A stretch of DNA of 64,000 nt from Fimbriimonadaceae bacterium (lineage in GTDB: Bacteria; Armatimonadota; Fimbriimonadia; Fimbriimonadales; Fimbriimonadaceae). The stretch covers positions 30,238 through 94,237 of the forward strand of contig JALHNM010000002.1 of the NCBI GenBank assembly GCA_022843485.1. Reading direction: 5' to 3'. The notes below the pieces were generated by a model, which worked only from the letters and a program-made list of their open reading frames with translations, searched no databases and was not told the origin of the DNA. The translations under genes and the position numbers were made by a program. The stretch's first letter is position 1, and every line of letters begins with the position of its first letter. Below, piece by piece: positions 24,669 to 31,862 of the stretch.

Positions 24669-25769
24669 TCACGTCCTGGGTCGCTTCGCCATCGTCCGGA
24701 GCCTTTCGACGGTCTCGCGAAGGGCGCGAGCGAGACCGGCGGTCGAGTCCAGCGTGTTCCCCCGACCGAAGCTCACCCTTACCGTCCCGCGCCGCCATTC
24801 AGGCTCGAGGCCAAGGGCGGTAAGGACGTGACTGGGCTCGGTCGAGCGAGAGCTACACGCAGCGCCACTGCTGACCGCATAACCCTGGACGTCGAGATCG
24901 ACCACGAGAGTCTCACCCTCCACGTCCTGGAAACTGACCGACATTATAGAGGGAGAGTTCGCCTCTGCGCCGTTCGACCGCCAATCCGGGACCTTCGCGA
25001 GCTCGAACAGGAAGGCTTGCCTGAGCCTTTGGGCGTGTTCCAGGTCTTCCGGCAGCCGATCGTGGGCCAAAGAGGCCGCCGCCCCCATCCCCACGATGCC
25101 CGCTACGTTGAGCGTCCCCGCCCGCTGACCCGACTCCTGCTCGCCGCCCCGCAACAGCGGCTCCAGGGGGTCGGCGTCCTGTACGTACAGCGCCCCGACC
25201 CCCTTCGGCCCGTAGAACTTGTGCGCCGAGACCGACGCCGAGAACCATTCCCGGACCTCCAGCGGGACCTTGCCCGCCGACTGGGTCGCGTCACGGTGGA
25301 GCCGCCATGGACCCATCGGGGCCTTCAACCGCGCCCCCGTCTCGTTGTTCACCGTCATCACGCTCACGAGGTCGACGACCCCCTCCGGCGCGGCGATCTG
25401 GTAGCCGTCGTTGGCGAGCGTCGCGTGCCCGAGGGCTTCGGCCGGCTCTTTGGCCGAGCTGTGCTCGAACGGGCTCACCGCCACCCGCGAGAACGCCCGA
25501 AGCACCCAGTTGTTCGATTCCGTGGCCCCGCTCGTAAAGACGACCTCCTCCGGCTCGCACCCGAGTAGGGCCGCCACCCGGATCCGCGCCCGGTCGACCC
25601 CCGCCGCGGCCGCCCGGCCCCAGGAGTGCAGCGAGTTCGGGTTGCCGAACCCGCCCTCGAGCCAGGGCCGCATCTCCTCGAGCACGAGCGGGTCGAGCGG
25701 CGTGGTCGAAGCGTGGTCGAAGTACCGGGAAGGGTCGTTCACGGTGGGGCCGGACTCAGTATGGCTCAC
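24669..25769 (-). CDS. cysteine desulfurase (NifS/IscS family)
   Basis: A 366-aa PLP enzyme that takes sulfur from cysteine as a persulfide. YFDHASTTPLDP starts the fold, TSGATESNNWV binds the cofactor phosphate, SAHKFYGPKGVGALYV supplies the PLP lysine, and SGAACSSRSTEPSHVL carries the active-site Cys. It is shorter in the middle than standard IscS (about 400 aa). Role could be Fe-S assembly or tRNA thiolation; no iscU or mnmA lies next to it. GTG start. Divergent from the Cys/Met PLP enzyme gene. Confidence 0.88.
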   Translation of the reverse strand: MSHTESGPTVNDPSRYFDHASTTPLDPLVLEEMRPWLEGGFGNPNSLHSWGRAAAAGVDRARIRVAALLGCEPEEVVFTSGATESNNWVLRAFSRVAVSPFEHSSAKEPAEALGHATLANDGYQIAAPEGVVDLVSVMTVNNETGARLKAPMGPWRLHRDATQSAGKVPLEVREWFSASVSAHKFYGPKGVGALYVQDADPLEPLLRGGEQESGQRAGTLNVAGIVGMGAAASLAHDRLPEDLEHAQRLRQAFLFELAKVPDWRSNGAEANSPSIMSVSFQDVEGETLVVDLDVQGYAVSSGAACSSRSTEPSHVLTALGLEPEWRRGTVRVSFGRGNTLDSTAGLARALRETVERLRTMAKRPRT

Positions 25770-25855
25770 TAAACGGGGGATCCCAGCGCGATCCGCAGCT
25801 GCTCCGTACCCAAGCCGCGTTGGACTTTCGGAGGGGCGGGTGAGGGCCGGGGAGT

Positions 25856-25861
25856 CACAAT
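25856..25861 (+). promoter_or_regulatory. -10-like hexamer, leaderless start
   Basis: CACAAT ends 6 bases before the ATG at 25868. Confidence 0.45.
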
Positions 25862-25867
25862 CCCCCC

Positions 25868-27031
25868 ATGGCCAAGGGATTCAGCACCCGAGCCGTCCAC
25901 CAGCGCGGGCACAAGGACGCCGCGAGCCAGGCGGTCACGTTCCCGATCTTCCAGACCTCCACGTTCGGCCAAGCCACCCCCGGCCAGCCGACTGAGTACA
26001 TGGGGCGGAAGTTGAGCTACGCCCGGAGCGAGAACCCCACCCGCACGGCCCTCGAGGACGCCCTGGCCGAGGTCGAGGACGCCCAGCACGGTCTCGCCTT
26101 CGCGAGCGGCCTCGCCGCCGTCGCCTGCGTGATGAACACGCTGAAGACCGGCGACCGGGTCGTTGCCTGCGCGGACCTCTACGGCGGGAGCTACCGCATG
26201 TTCACGCGGGTCTACGCCAAGCTCGGTCTCGAATTCGACTTCGTCGAGACCACGAACCTCGATTGCCTCCGCGCCGCCGTGGAGAAGCCGACCACCCTCG
26301 TGTGGCTCGAGACCCCCTCGAACCCGCTGCTCAACGTCACCGACATCGCCGGGGCCACCGAGATCGCCCGTCAGGCGGGGGCGTGGTCGATCGTCGACAA
26401 CACCTTCGCCAGCCCCTACCTCCAGCAGCCGCTCAAGCTCGGGGCCGACGTCGTGCTCCACTCGACCACGAAGTACCTCAACGGCCACTCCGACGTGATC
26501 GGCGGCGCCCTGCTCACCGACTCCCGGGAGAAGTGGGACGAGCTGAAGTTCGTCCAGAACGCCTGTGGCCTCATCCCCGGCCCCCAGGACTGCTACCTCG
26601 TTGTGCGCGGGCTCAAGACCCTCGCCCTGCGCATGGAGCGGCACTGCGACAACGCGGAGGCCGTCGCCGCGTTCCTGGAGTCGCACCCGAAGGTCAGCCG
26701 CGTCTACTTCCCGGGCGACGCCGCCCACCCGGGCCACGCCGTCGCCGCCCGGCAGATGAGGCGATTCGGGGCGATGCTCTCGTTCGAGGTCCACGGCGGG
26801 CTCGACTCCGCTCGCAGGGTCATGGAGAACCTGCGGCTCTTCACCCTCGCCGAGTCGCTCGGGTGCGTCGTCAGCCTTGTGAACCACCCGGCCTCCATGA
26901 CCCACGCGAGCGTGCCCCGCGACGTTCGGCTGAGCGTCGGGATCGCGGACGGGCTCGTACGACTCTCGATCGGGATCGAAGACGCCGAAGACCTCATCGA
27001 CGACCTCGCCCAGGCCCTGGAGACCGCCTAG
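25868..27031 (+). CDS. Cys/Met metabolism PLP enzyme (cystathionine gamma-synthase/lyase type)
   Basis: A 387-aa gamma-family PLP enzyme. SYARSENPTRTALEDALA (tyrosine and arginine from the neighbouring subunit), FASGLAAVACVM, DLYGGSYRMF, WLETPSNPLLNVTDI, DNTFASPYLQQPL and HSTTKYLNGHSDVIGGAL, with Lys of STTK as the PLP base, are all present. Family members include MetB, MetC and O-acetylhomoserine sulfhydrylase, which cannot be separated here. Homoserine dehydrogenase follows 2 bases later, so a methionine-synthetic MetB/MetZ role is likeliest. Confidence 0.88.
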   Translation: MAKGFSTRAVHQRGHKDAASQAVTFPIFQTSTFGQATPGQPTEYMGRKLSYARSENPTRTALEDALAEVEDAQHGLAFASGLAAVACVMNTLKTGDRVVACADLYGGSYRMFTRVYAKLGLEFDFVETTNLDCLRAAVEKPTTLVWLETPSNPLLNVTDIAGATEIARQAGAWSIVDNTFASPYLQQPLKLGADVVLHSTTKYLNGHSDVIGGALLTDSREKWDELKFVQNACGLIPGPQDCYLVVRGLKTLALRMERHCDNAEAVAAFLESHPKVSRVYFPGDAAHPGHAVAARQMRRFGAMLSFEVHGGLDSARRVMENLRLFTLAESLGCVVSLVNHPASMTHASVPRDVRLSVGIADGLVRLSIGIEDAEDLIDDLAQALETA

Positions 27032-27033
27032 CC

Positions 27034-28302
27034 TTGGCCGACACGGTCCGGCTCGGCCTGATGGGGTTGGGGACGGTCGGGTCCGGGCTCGTCGAGCTCG
27101 TCAACCGCAACGCCGCCGCCATCGAGCAAAAGTCCGGCGTCCGGCTCGAGATCGCCAAAGCCCTCGTCAAGACCCCGGGCAAGCCCCGGCCGCTCCCGCC
27201 CGAGCGCCTCTGCTACGACCCGGCCGAACTCGTCGAGGACCCCGAAGTGGACCTCGTCGTCGAGGTCATCGGGGGCATCGAGCCCGCAAAGTCGCTCATG
27301 CTCCGGGCCCTTGAAGCGGGCAAGGACGTCGTCACCGCGAACAAGGCCGTCCTCGCCCGACACGGCGCGGAGATCTTCACCGCCGCCGCCCGCGCCGGTC
27401 GCCAGGTCGGGTTCGAGGCGAGCGTCTGTGGTGGCATCCCCATCGTCCGCGCGATCAGCAGCGGGCTGATCGCCAACGACATCGACGAGTTCGTCGGCAT
27501 CCTCAACGGGACCTCCAACTACGTCCTCACCCGGATGTACAAGGACAAGCTCCCGTACCCCGAGGCCGTCCGGCTGGCCCAAGAGAAGGGCCTCGCCGAA
27601 GCCGACCCCAGCTTCGACGTCGGTGGCCTCGACGCCGCCCACAAACTCATCGTCCTCACCGAGCTCACGTTCCAGGTCAAAGCGACCGTCGATGAGATCG
27701 AGCTCGAAGGGATCGAACAGATCGAGCCGGTCGACATCGAGATCGCCGACCAGTTCGGTTTCGTGATCAAGCCGCTCGCCGTCGCCCGGCGCCAGGGTGA
27801 GCTGCTCGACCTGCGCGTCCACCCGGCGCTCGTGCCCTTCGAGCACCCGCTCGGCGCGGTGAGCGACGAGTTCAACGCCGTCCTCGTGAAGGGCGACGCC
27901 ATCGGCGAGATGATCTTCCTCGGCAAGGGGGCCGGGTCGCTCCCGACCGCGAGCGCCGTGCTCTCGGACATCGTCGAGATCGCCCGGAACTCCGGGAACG
28001 GGGTCATGTGGAACCCGCTCGCCAGCCGGCGCCTGGCCCACGTCGAAGCCACGAGCCGGTACTACCTCCGGCTCCCGATCTACGACCGGCCGGGCCTGAT
28101 CGGCAAGATCGGCACCGCCCTCGGCGACGAGGGCATCTCCGTGACCCACGTCCAAGCCCGGGTCGCAGGACGGGCCGACGAGGGCCAGATGATGATCATC
28201 ACCCACCCCACCGCCGAGAGCGTCGTCAACCGTGCCCTCGAGCGGATCCACGCCGCCTGCGCCCTCCGCGGCGCCCCCGTCACCTTGCGCATCGTCGACT
28301 GA
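27034..28302 (+). CDS. hom: homoserine dehydrogenase
   Basis: A 422-aa NAD(P)-dependent enzyme reducing aspartate semialdehyde to homoserine for threonine and methionine. RLGLMGLGTVGSGLVELV is the nucleotide fold, VTANKAVLARHG and EASVCGGIPIVR the family signatures, GILNGTSNYVLTRM and GLAEADPSFDVGGLDAAHKLIVL the catalytic region. A C-terminal ACT domain (about 345-420, YYLRLPIYDRPGLIGKIGTA) suggests feedback control by an amino acid. The TTG at 27034, 2 bases after the upstream stop, is the only start that fits the homology; the operon layout makes coupling likely. Confidence 0.94.
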   Translation: MADTVRLGLMGLGTVGSGLVELVNRNAAAIEQKSGVRLEIAKALVKTPGKPRPLPPERLCYDPAELVEDPEVDLVVEVIGGIEPAKSLMLRALEAGKDVVTANKAVLARHGAEIFTAAARAGRQVGFEASVCGGIPIVRAISSGLIANDIDEFVGILNGTSNYVLTRMYKDKLPYPEAVRLAQEKGLAEADPSFDVGGLDAAHKLIVLTELTFQVKATVDEIELEGIEQIEPVDIEIADQFGFVIKPLAVARRQGELLDLRVHPALVPFEHPLGAVSDEFNAVLVKGDAIGEMIFLGKGAGSLPTASAVLSDIVEIARNSGNGVMWNPLASRRLAHVEATSRYYLRLPIYDRPGLIGKIGTALGDEGISVTHVQARVAGRADEGQMMIITHPTAESVVNRALERIHAACALRGAPVTLRIVD

Positions 28303-28311
28303 CCCCCTCGC

Positions 28312-28414
28312 GGAGCGTGGAGCTCCCGCTCCGCCCCCCGGTCCCCGGAGATCCGGCTCCGGACGACCCGCTCACCGCCCCCAACCGAACGCCCTCGACC
28401 GGACTTAAGTCCGG
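28312..28414 (+). repeat. hairpin-rich gap after homoserine dehydrogenase
   Basis: This 154-bp gap holds GGAGCG/CGCTCC enclosing GGAGCTCC, then CCGGAG/CTCCGG, then the perfect palindrome CCGGACTTAAGTCCGG (28399-28414). The first two hairpins have the order and position (just after a stop codon) of the two-hairpin element seen elsewhere in the window and may be a distant copy. Confidence 0.45.
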
Positions 28415-28456
28415 GCTCCGGGCCTTCGGGCCGACCCCCATCGTTAAAGACCCTGG

Positions 28457-29311
28457 ATGGAGAGCGAAGGACGGAGGCGCGTCTCCCGGCGCGATGTGCT
28501 CGGGCTCGGCGTCGTCGCGGCCACGGCGGCGACGTTCGGCTACGCCTTCCTCGAACCCCGACGCCTCACGCTCGAGCGGGTGGCCATTACGCTAGACCAT
28601 CTACCGAAAGCCTTCGACGGCTACCGGATCGCGGTCCTCGCCGACCTCCACTACCCGATGCGTATCGCCCCCGAGTTCATCCAAAGGGCGTGCCGTCTCG
28701 CCATGTCCGCCCAGCCAGACCTGGTCCTCATGCCCGGCGACTTCGTCCACGGCCACTCCCGGCCGCTGACGATGCCCCCGTTCGACGGGCTCCTCGACGA
28801 GCTCCAACCCCCCGACGGCGTCTGGGGGTCGATCGGGAACCACGACGTCACCATCGGCACCGAGATCGTGACCCGCGAGCTCCACCGGTCCACTCCGGTG
28901 AAGGTGCTGCACAACGCGCACACCCTGATCGAGCGGGGAGGGGAAGCGCTCTGCGTCGCCGCGGTGGGCGACATGTGGTACGGCACCGTAGACCCGGAGA
29001 CGGCCCTTGAGGGGGTCGACCCGTCGATCCCGCGGGTGCTCATGTCCCACAACCCCGACTTCGCCCACGACATGCCCGCCCACTACCGCGTCGACCTCCA
29101 AGTCTCCGGCCACACCCACGGGGGGGAAGTCTGGTTCCCGTTCTTCGGCGACCGGGTCGTGCCGAGCCAGTACGGCGGCACGTTCCGGCAGGGGCTCGTC
29201 CAAGGGCGCAGGAACCTCGTCTACGTGACCCGCGGCCTCGGCAGCCCCCGCGGCGTCCGCTTCCTCGAACCCCCCGAAGTCACCCTCCTCACCCTCCGCC
29301 GACCCACCTAA
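28457..29311 (+). CDS. Tat-exported metallophosphoesterase (YkuE-like)
   Basis: A 284-aa calcineurin-like phosphoesterase. VSRRDVLGLGVVAATAAT is a twin-arginine signal. The metal motifs are DLHYP (D-x-H, about 60-64), PGDFVHG (about 92-98), GNHDV (about 126-130), SHNPD (about 196-200) and SGHTHGG (about 216-222). The order and spacing match the YkuE/DUF-type branch, distinct from the other Tat phosphoesterase at 4493-5509. Substrate unknown; YkuE-like proteins have been linked to the cell wall. A TAAAGA hexamer lies 6 bases before the ATG. Confidence 0.9.
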   Translation: MESEGRRRVSRRDVLGLGVVAATAATFGYAFLEPRRLTLERVAITLDHLPKAFDGYRIAVLADLHYPMRIAPEFIQRACRLAMSAQPDLVLMPGDFVHGHSRPLTMPPFDGLLDELQPPDGVWGSIGNHDVTIGTEIVTRELHRSTPVKVLHNAHTLIERGGEALCVAAVGDMWYGTVDPETALEGVDPSIPRVLMSHNPDFAHDMPAHYRVDLQVSGHTHGGEVWFPFFGDRVVPSQYGGTFRQGLVQGRRNLVYVTRGLGSPRGVRFLEPPEVTLLTLRRPT

Positions 29312-29316
29312 CCCTC

Positions 29317-29365
29317 CCGGAGTGCGAGACCCCAGTCTCGCTCTGGACTAGTCTGCTCGCAGACT
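29317..29365 (+). repeat. two-hairpin 3'-end element, copy 1
   Basis: GCGAGAC-CCCA-GTCTCGC, linker TCTGGACT, then AGTCTGC-TC-GCAGACT. It begins 5 bases after the phosphoesterase stop, is nearly identical to the copy at 31620, and matches the diverged copy at 1330 in structure. Confidence 0.8.
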
Positions 29366-29383
29366 TCCGGAAAGCACCCAGGC

Positions 29384-30040
29384 CTAGAGCGTCCGCGCGA
29401 ACCGACCGACCACGTCCGCCAACATCTCCCGCGTCAACCGCCCGGTGAACGTGTTCTGCTGGGAAGGGTGGTAGCTCCCGATCATGAGCGGCCCGCCCGG
29501 CCACGAGGCCTCCACCCCGTGCCCGAACTTAGGCCGACCCGGAGCACCGAGGACCGCCAGCGCCCTCCCCCAAGCAACCCCTCCGAGGCACAACACCGCC
29601 CGCCAGGGCCGCAGCGCCACCGTGTCCACCAAGTGCCCCTCGCACTCCGCGATCTCGGACGGCAGGGGCTTGTTGGCGGGCGGGGCACAGTGGCACGTCG
29701 CCGTGATCAGCACCCCCCGCAGGGCCAGCCCGTCCCCCGCCGCGACCGCCTCCGCCTGCGACGCTAGCCCCGCCTCGAAGAGCGCCCGGTAGAGCCAGTC
29801 CCCACTCCGGTCGCCGGTGAACATCCGCCCGGTCCGGTTCGCCCCGTGGGCGGCCGGGGCCAGGCCCACGATCAGCCCCGTCGCCGCCGGGTCGCCGAAG
29901 TTCGGCACCGGCCTGCCCCAGTACTCTTCCGACGCGAAAGACTTCCGCTTGACCTGGGCGACCTCCGAGCACCATTCGCGCAACCTCAGGCACCGCTCGC
30001 ATGCGACGATCCGGGAGTTCAGCGCCTCGAACGCCGTCAC
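29384..30040 (-). CDS. uracil-DNA glycosylase, family 5 (UdgB-like)
   Basis: A 218-aa DNA repair glycosylase. Cys14 and Cys17 (VACERC) with two later cysteines (TATCHC and AECEGH region) form the 4Fe-4S cluster of families 4 and 5. The active-site motif is VGLAPAAHGANRTGRMFTGD, the family 5 form (GLAPA with no catalytic Asp/Asn of the GEAPG type). YHPSQQNTFTG supplies the second motif (H-P-S). It removes uracil, and family 5 also hypoxanthine or xanthine, from DNA. Overlaps the next gene's stop by 4 bases (ATGA). Confidence 0.9.
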   Translation of the reverse strand: MTAFEALNSRIVACERCLRLREWCSEVAQVKRKSFASEEYWGRPVPNFGDPAATGLIVGLAPAAHGANRTGRMFTGDRSGDWLYRALFEAGLASQAEAVAAGDGLALRGVLITATCHCAPPANKPLPSEIAECEGHLVDTVALRPWRAVLCLGGVAWGRALAVLGAPGRPKFGHGVEASWPGGPLMIGSYHPSQQNTFTGRLTREMLADVVGRFARTL

Positions 30041-31266
30041 TGGAGGACCGTCGTCAAGGTCGCGAATGCCCGGGTCAACCCGTCCCGGTCAGAGCGCAGA
30101 CTCAGCGTGGTCGTGTCCGAGTTGGCCCCACTCCCGGGCGTAAAGCCGGTGAACGCGACCCGCACTGTCGCCTCCCCGCCGGGCGGCAACACCGGGGTCA
30201 CCGGGTTCAGCAGGAGCATCGGCCACCGGTTGTCCGAGACGAGCACCGTGAACGAGGTCGAGACCGAGGTCGTGTTCCGTACGACGACCTCGTAGGTCGT
30301 CCGCTGGCCGCGGGGGATCGTCCGCGTGACCCGGTCCGGTGTCACCGTCGCGCCTGGGTCGAAGGTCGTCCGGGTGAGCGGGTTGTCCCGCATGAGCGGC
30401 CCCCAGACTAAGCTCCAGTCGGATTGATCCGCCTTCAGGAAGAGGTTGAAGAACGACGTGAGCAGTCGCCGCGTCTCGGCGAGCTGGTTCGGGCGGCTGA
30501 GGCTTCCCGAGTCGCACCCGAACACCGAGACGTCCTGGAACCCGCAGTGCCAGCCCCCCTGGATGATCGGCAGGACGCGGGGCGCGCGGGCGTTGTCGTA
30601 CATCCGCTGCCCGTTGGTGCCTGGCGGGACGATCGTGTCTTGGCTCCCGGACACGAGCGAGACGGGGACGTTCACCCGGGTCATCGCCGTGATCGAACTT
30701 GGGTTGGTGTCGGCGGCGGCGAGGTTCGCTAGGGCCTTGATCCGCGGGTCGTCGGCCGCGGCGAGGATGCTCGCCCCACCCCCCATCGAGTGCCCGCTCG
30801 CGCCGAACCGGTCCGTCCGCACGAGGCCCTGGAGGAATCCGCCCGGGGTGGTGCTCTGCTCCTCAAGCCAGGTCAGGCAGAGTCGCATGTCCCGGGCGAA
30901 GTTCGCGTGGTTCGGGAAGAGCCCGCCCTCGCTGGTCGTGGCGATGACCAGGTACCCGTGGGTGGCGAGGTGGCGGAGGGTGCTCTGGTACCGGTCGACC
31001 GGTTGGAGGAACCCATGGCCGAACGTGATGGCCGGGTACGGCCCCCGCGGGTCGACGGGGGTGTTCGCACCCGCCGCCGTGGCGGGGTAGTAAAGGACGG
31101 CGGTGAACGTGGAGTTGTCCTGCCTCCGAACCGTCACTGACCGCTCGCCCGCGAAGAACGGGCCGGGCTGGGAGAGATCGGCCCGAGCCTGGGCGAAAGC
31201 GACCACCGCCACCCACACGGCGAGCGTGGCCACCACGAAAAGGAGCACCGTCCGCGCCTTGATCAC
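30037..31266 (-). CDS. exported alpha/beta hydrolase (dienelactone/cutinase-like)
   Basis: A 409-aa protein with an N-terminal signal anchor (MIKARTVLLFVVATLAVWVAV). The hydrolase domain carries ITFGHGF (oxyanion hole), ASGHSMGGGASILAA (nucleophile Ser), SGSQDTIVPP (Asp) and IQGGWHCGF (His). The GHSMGGG elbow, the VPVSLVSGSQDTIVPP strand and the GGWHC His match chlorophyllase/cutinase-type polyester or lipid hydrolases. A C-terminal beta domain of about 110 residues (VTPDRVTRTIPRGQRTTYEV...) is Ig-like. The GTG at 31266 is chosen over a longer frame because CATAAT ends 6 bases before it and the signal sequence begins there. Confidence 0.8.
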   Translation of the reverse strand: MIKARTVLLFVVATLAVWVAVVAFAQARADLSQPGPFFAGERSVTVRRQDNSTFTAVLYYPATAAGANTPVDPRGPYPAITFGHGFLQPVDRYQSTLRHLATHGYLVIATTSEGGLFPNHANFARDMRLCLTWLEEQSTTPGGFLQGLVRTDRFGASGHSMGGGASILAAADDPRIKALANLAAADTNPSSITAMTRVNVPVSLVSGSQDTIVPPGTNGQRMYDNARAPRVLPIIQGGWHCGFQDVSVFGCDSGSLSRPNQLAETRRLLTSFFNLFLKADQSDWSLVWGPLMRDNPLTRTTFDPGATVTPDRVTRTIPRGQRTTYEVVVRNTTSVSTSFTVLVSDNRWPMLLLNPVTPVLPPGGEATVRVAFTGFTPGSGANSDTTTLSLRSDRDGLTRAFATLTTVLQ

Positions 31267-31272
31267 AGCTGG

Positions 31273-31278
31273 ATTATG
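31273..31278 (-). promoter_or_regulatory. -10-like hexamer, leaderless hydrolase start
   Basis: Minus-strand CATAAT ends 6 bases before the GTG at 31266. Confidence 0.5.
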
Positions 31279-31328
31279 CCCGGGGGCCCTCGCGAGGCGC
31301 AAAGGTCAGGCAACAATAGCGGGAGAAG

Positions 31329-31616
31329 ATGCCGGTCTACGAGTACGAGCACGTCTTCGACGAGTGCGAGATCGCGGGCACGACCTTCGCAGTCGTCCAG
31401 GGCATCGGCGAGGCCCCCCTCGAGTTCTGTCCGGGTTGCGGCCTCGAGGTGCGGAGGGTCGTGAGCCAGGTCTCCGTCCAGGTCCGCCGCAGCACCGATC
31501 CCGAGAAGGCCGCCGCACGGGGCTTCACGACCTGGAAGCGCTCGGAGCAGGGTGTCTGGGAGAAACTCGCCGGAAGCGGCGTCGATGTCATCCTCGACCC
31601 CGACAAAGCCCCCTAA
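31329..31616 (+). CDS. FmdB-like small zinc-ribbon protein
   Basis: A 95-aa protein starting MPVYEYEHVFDE, as FmdB/CxxC_CxxC_SSSS proteins do. Only the second knuckle FCPGCG (33-38) is intact; the first pair is reduced to one Cys (DECE, residue 13). Metal binding would be incomplete unless other residues help. Function unknown. GGGAG at 31321 is a reasonable ribosome site. A two-hairpin repeat follows 4 bases after the stop. Confidence 0.7.
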   Translation: MPVYEYEHVFDECEIAGTTFAVVQGIGEAPLEFCPGCGLEVRRVVSQVSVQVRRSTDPEKAAARGFTTWKRSEQGVWEKLAGSGVDVILDPDKAP

Positions 31617-31619
31617 CCC

Positions 31620-31668
31620 CCGGAGTGCGAGACCCCAGTCTCGCTCTGGATTAGTCTGCTTGCAGACT
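31620..31668 (+). repeat. two-hairpin 3'-end element, copy 2
   Basis: Differs from the copy at 29317 by two bases (GGATTAG for GGACTAG, CTTGC for CTCGC) in 49. It begins 4 bases after the upstream stop. The rest of the gap to 31862 holds a 9-bp hairpin (31710-31734) and no gene that I can see. Confidence 0.8.
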
Positions 31669-31709
31669 CCGCACCTCGACCGAACCACCCCGGAAGCCAC
31701 ACACAAGAA

Positions 31710-31734
31710 CGGCCCCGCTCGATCTGCGGGGCCG
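31710..31734. terminator. GC-rich hairpin between convergent genes
   Basis: CGGCCCCGC-TCGATCT-GCGGGGCCG, a perfect 9-bp stem between the rightward FmdB-like gene and the leftward repeat protein. It could end transcripts from either side; no T-run. Confidence 0.5.
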
Positions 31735-31862
31735 ACTTGCTTGGAGAGGATCAGGATCTGCTTCTGCTTGTGTCGTCGCCTGGCTTCAGGCCTTACGACG
31801 AGTGCAACAGCCCGCCGCCCCCGGGCGTTCCCAGACCCGGCCGGCGGCCGAAGAAGTCCCGG

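Noticed and set aside
25770..25867. SAM or T-box riboswitch ahead of the methionine/threonine genes
   Set aside because: The gap is under 100 bases and the start appears leaderless; no riboswitch or T-box motif (such as TGGNACCGCG) was seen.
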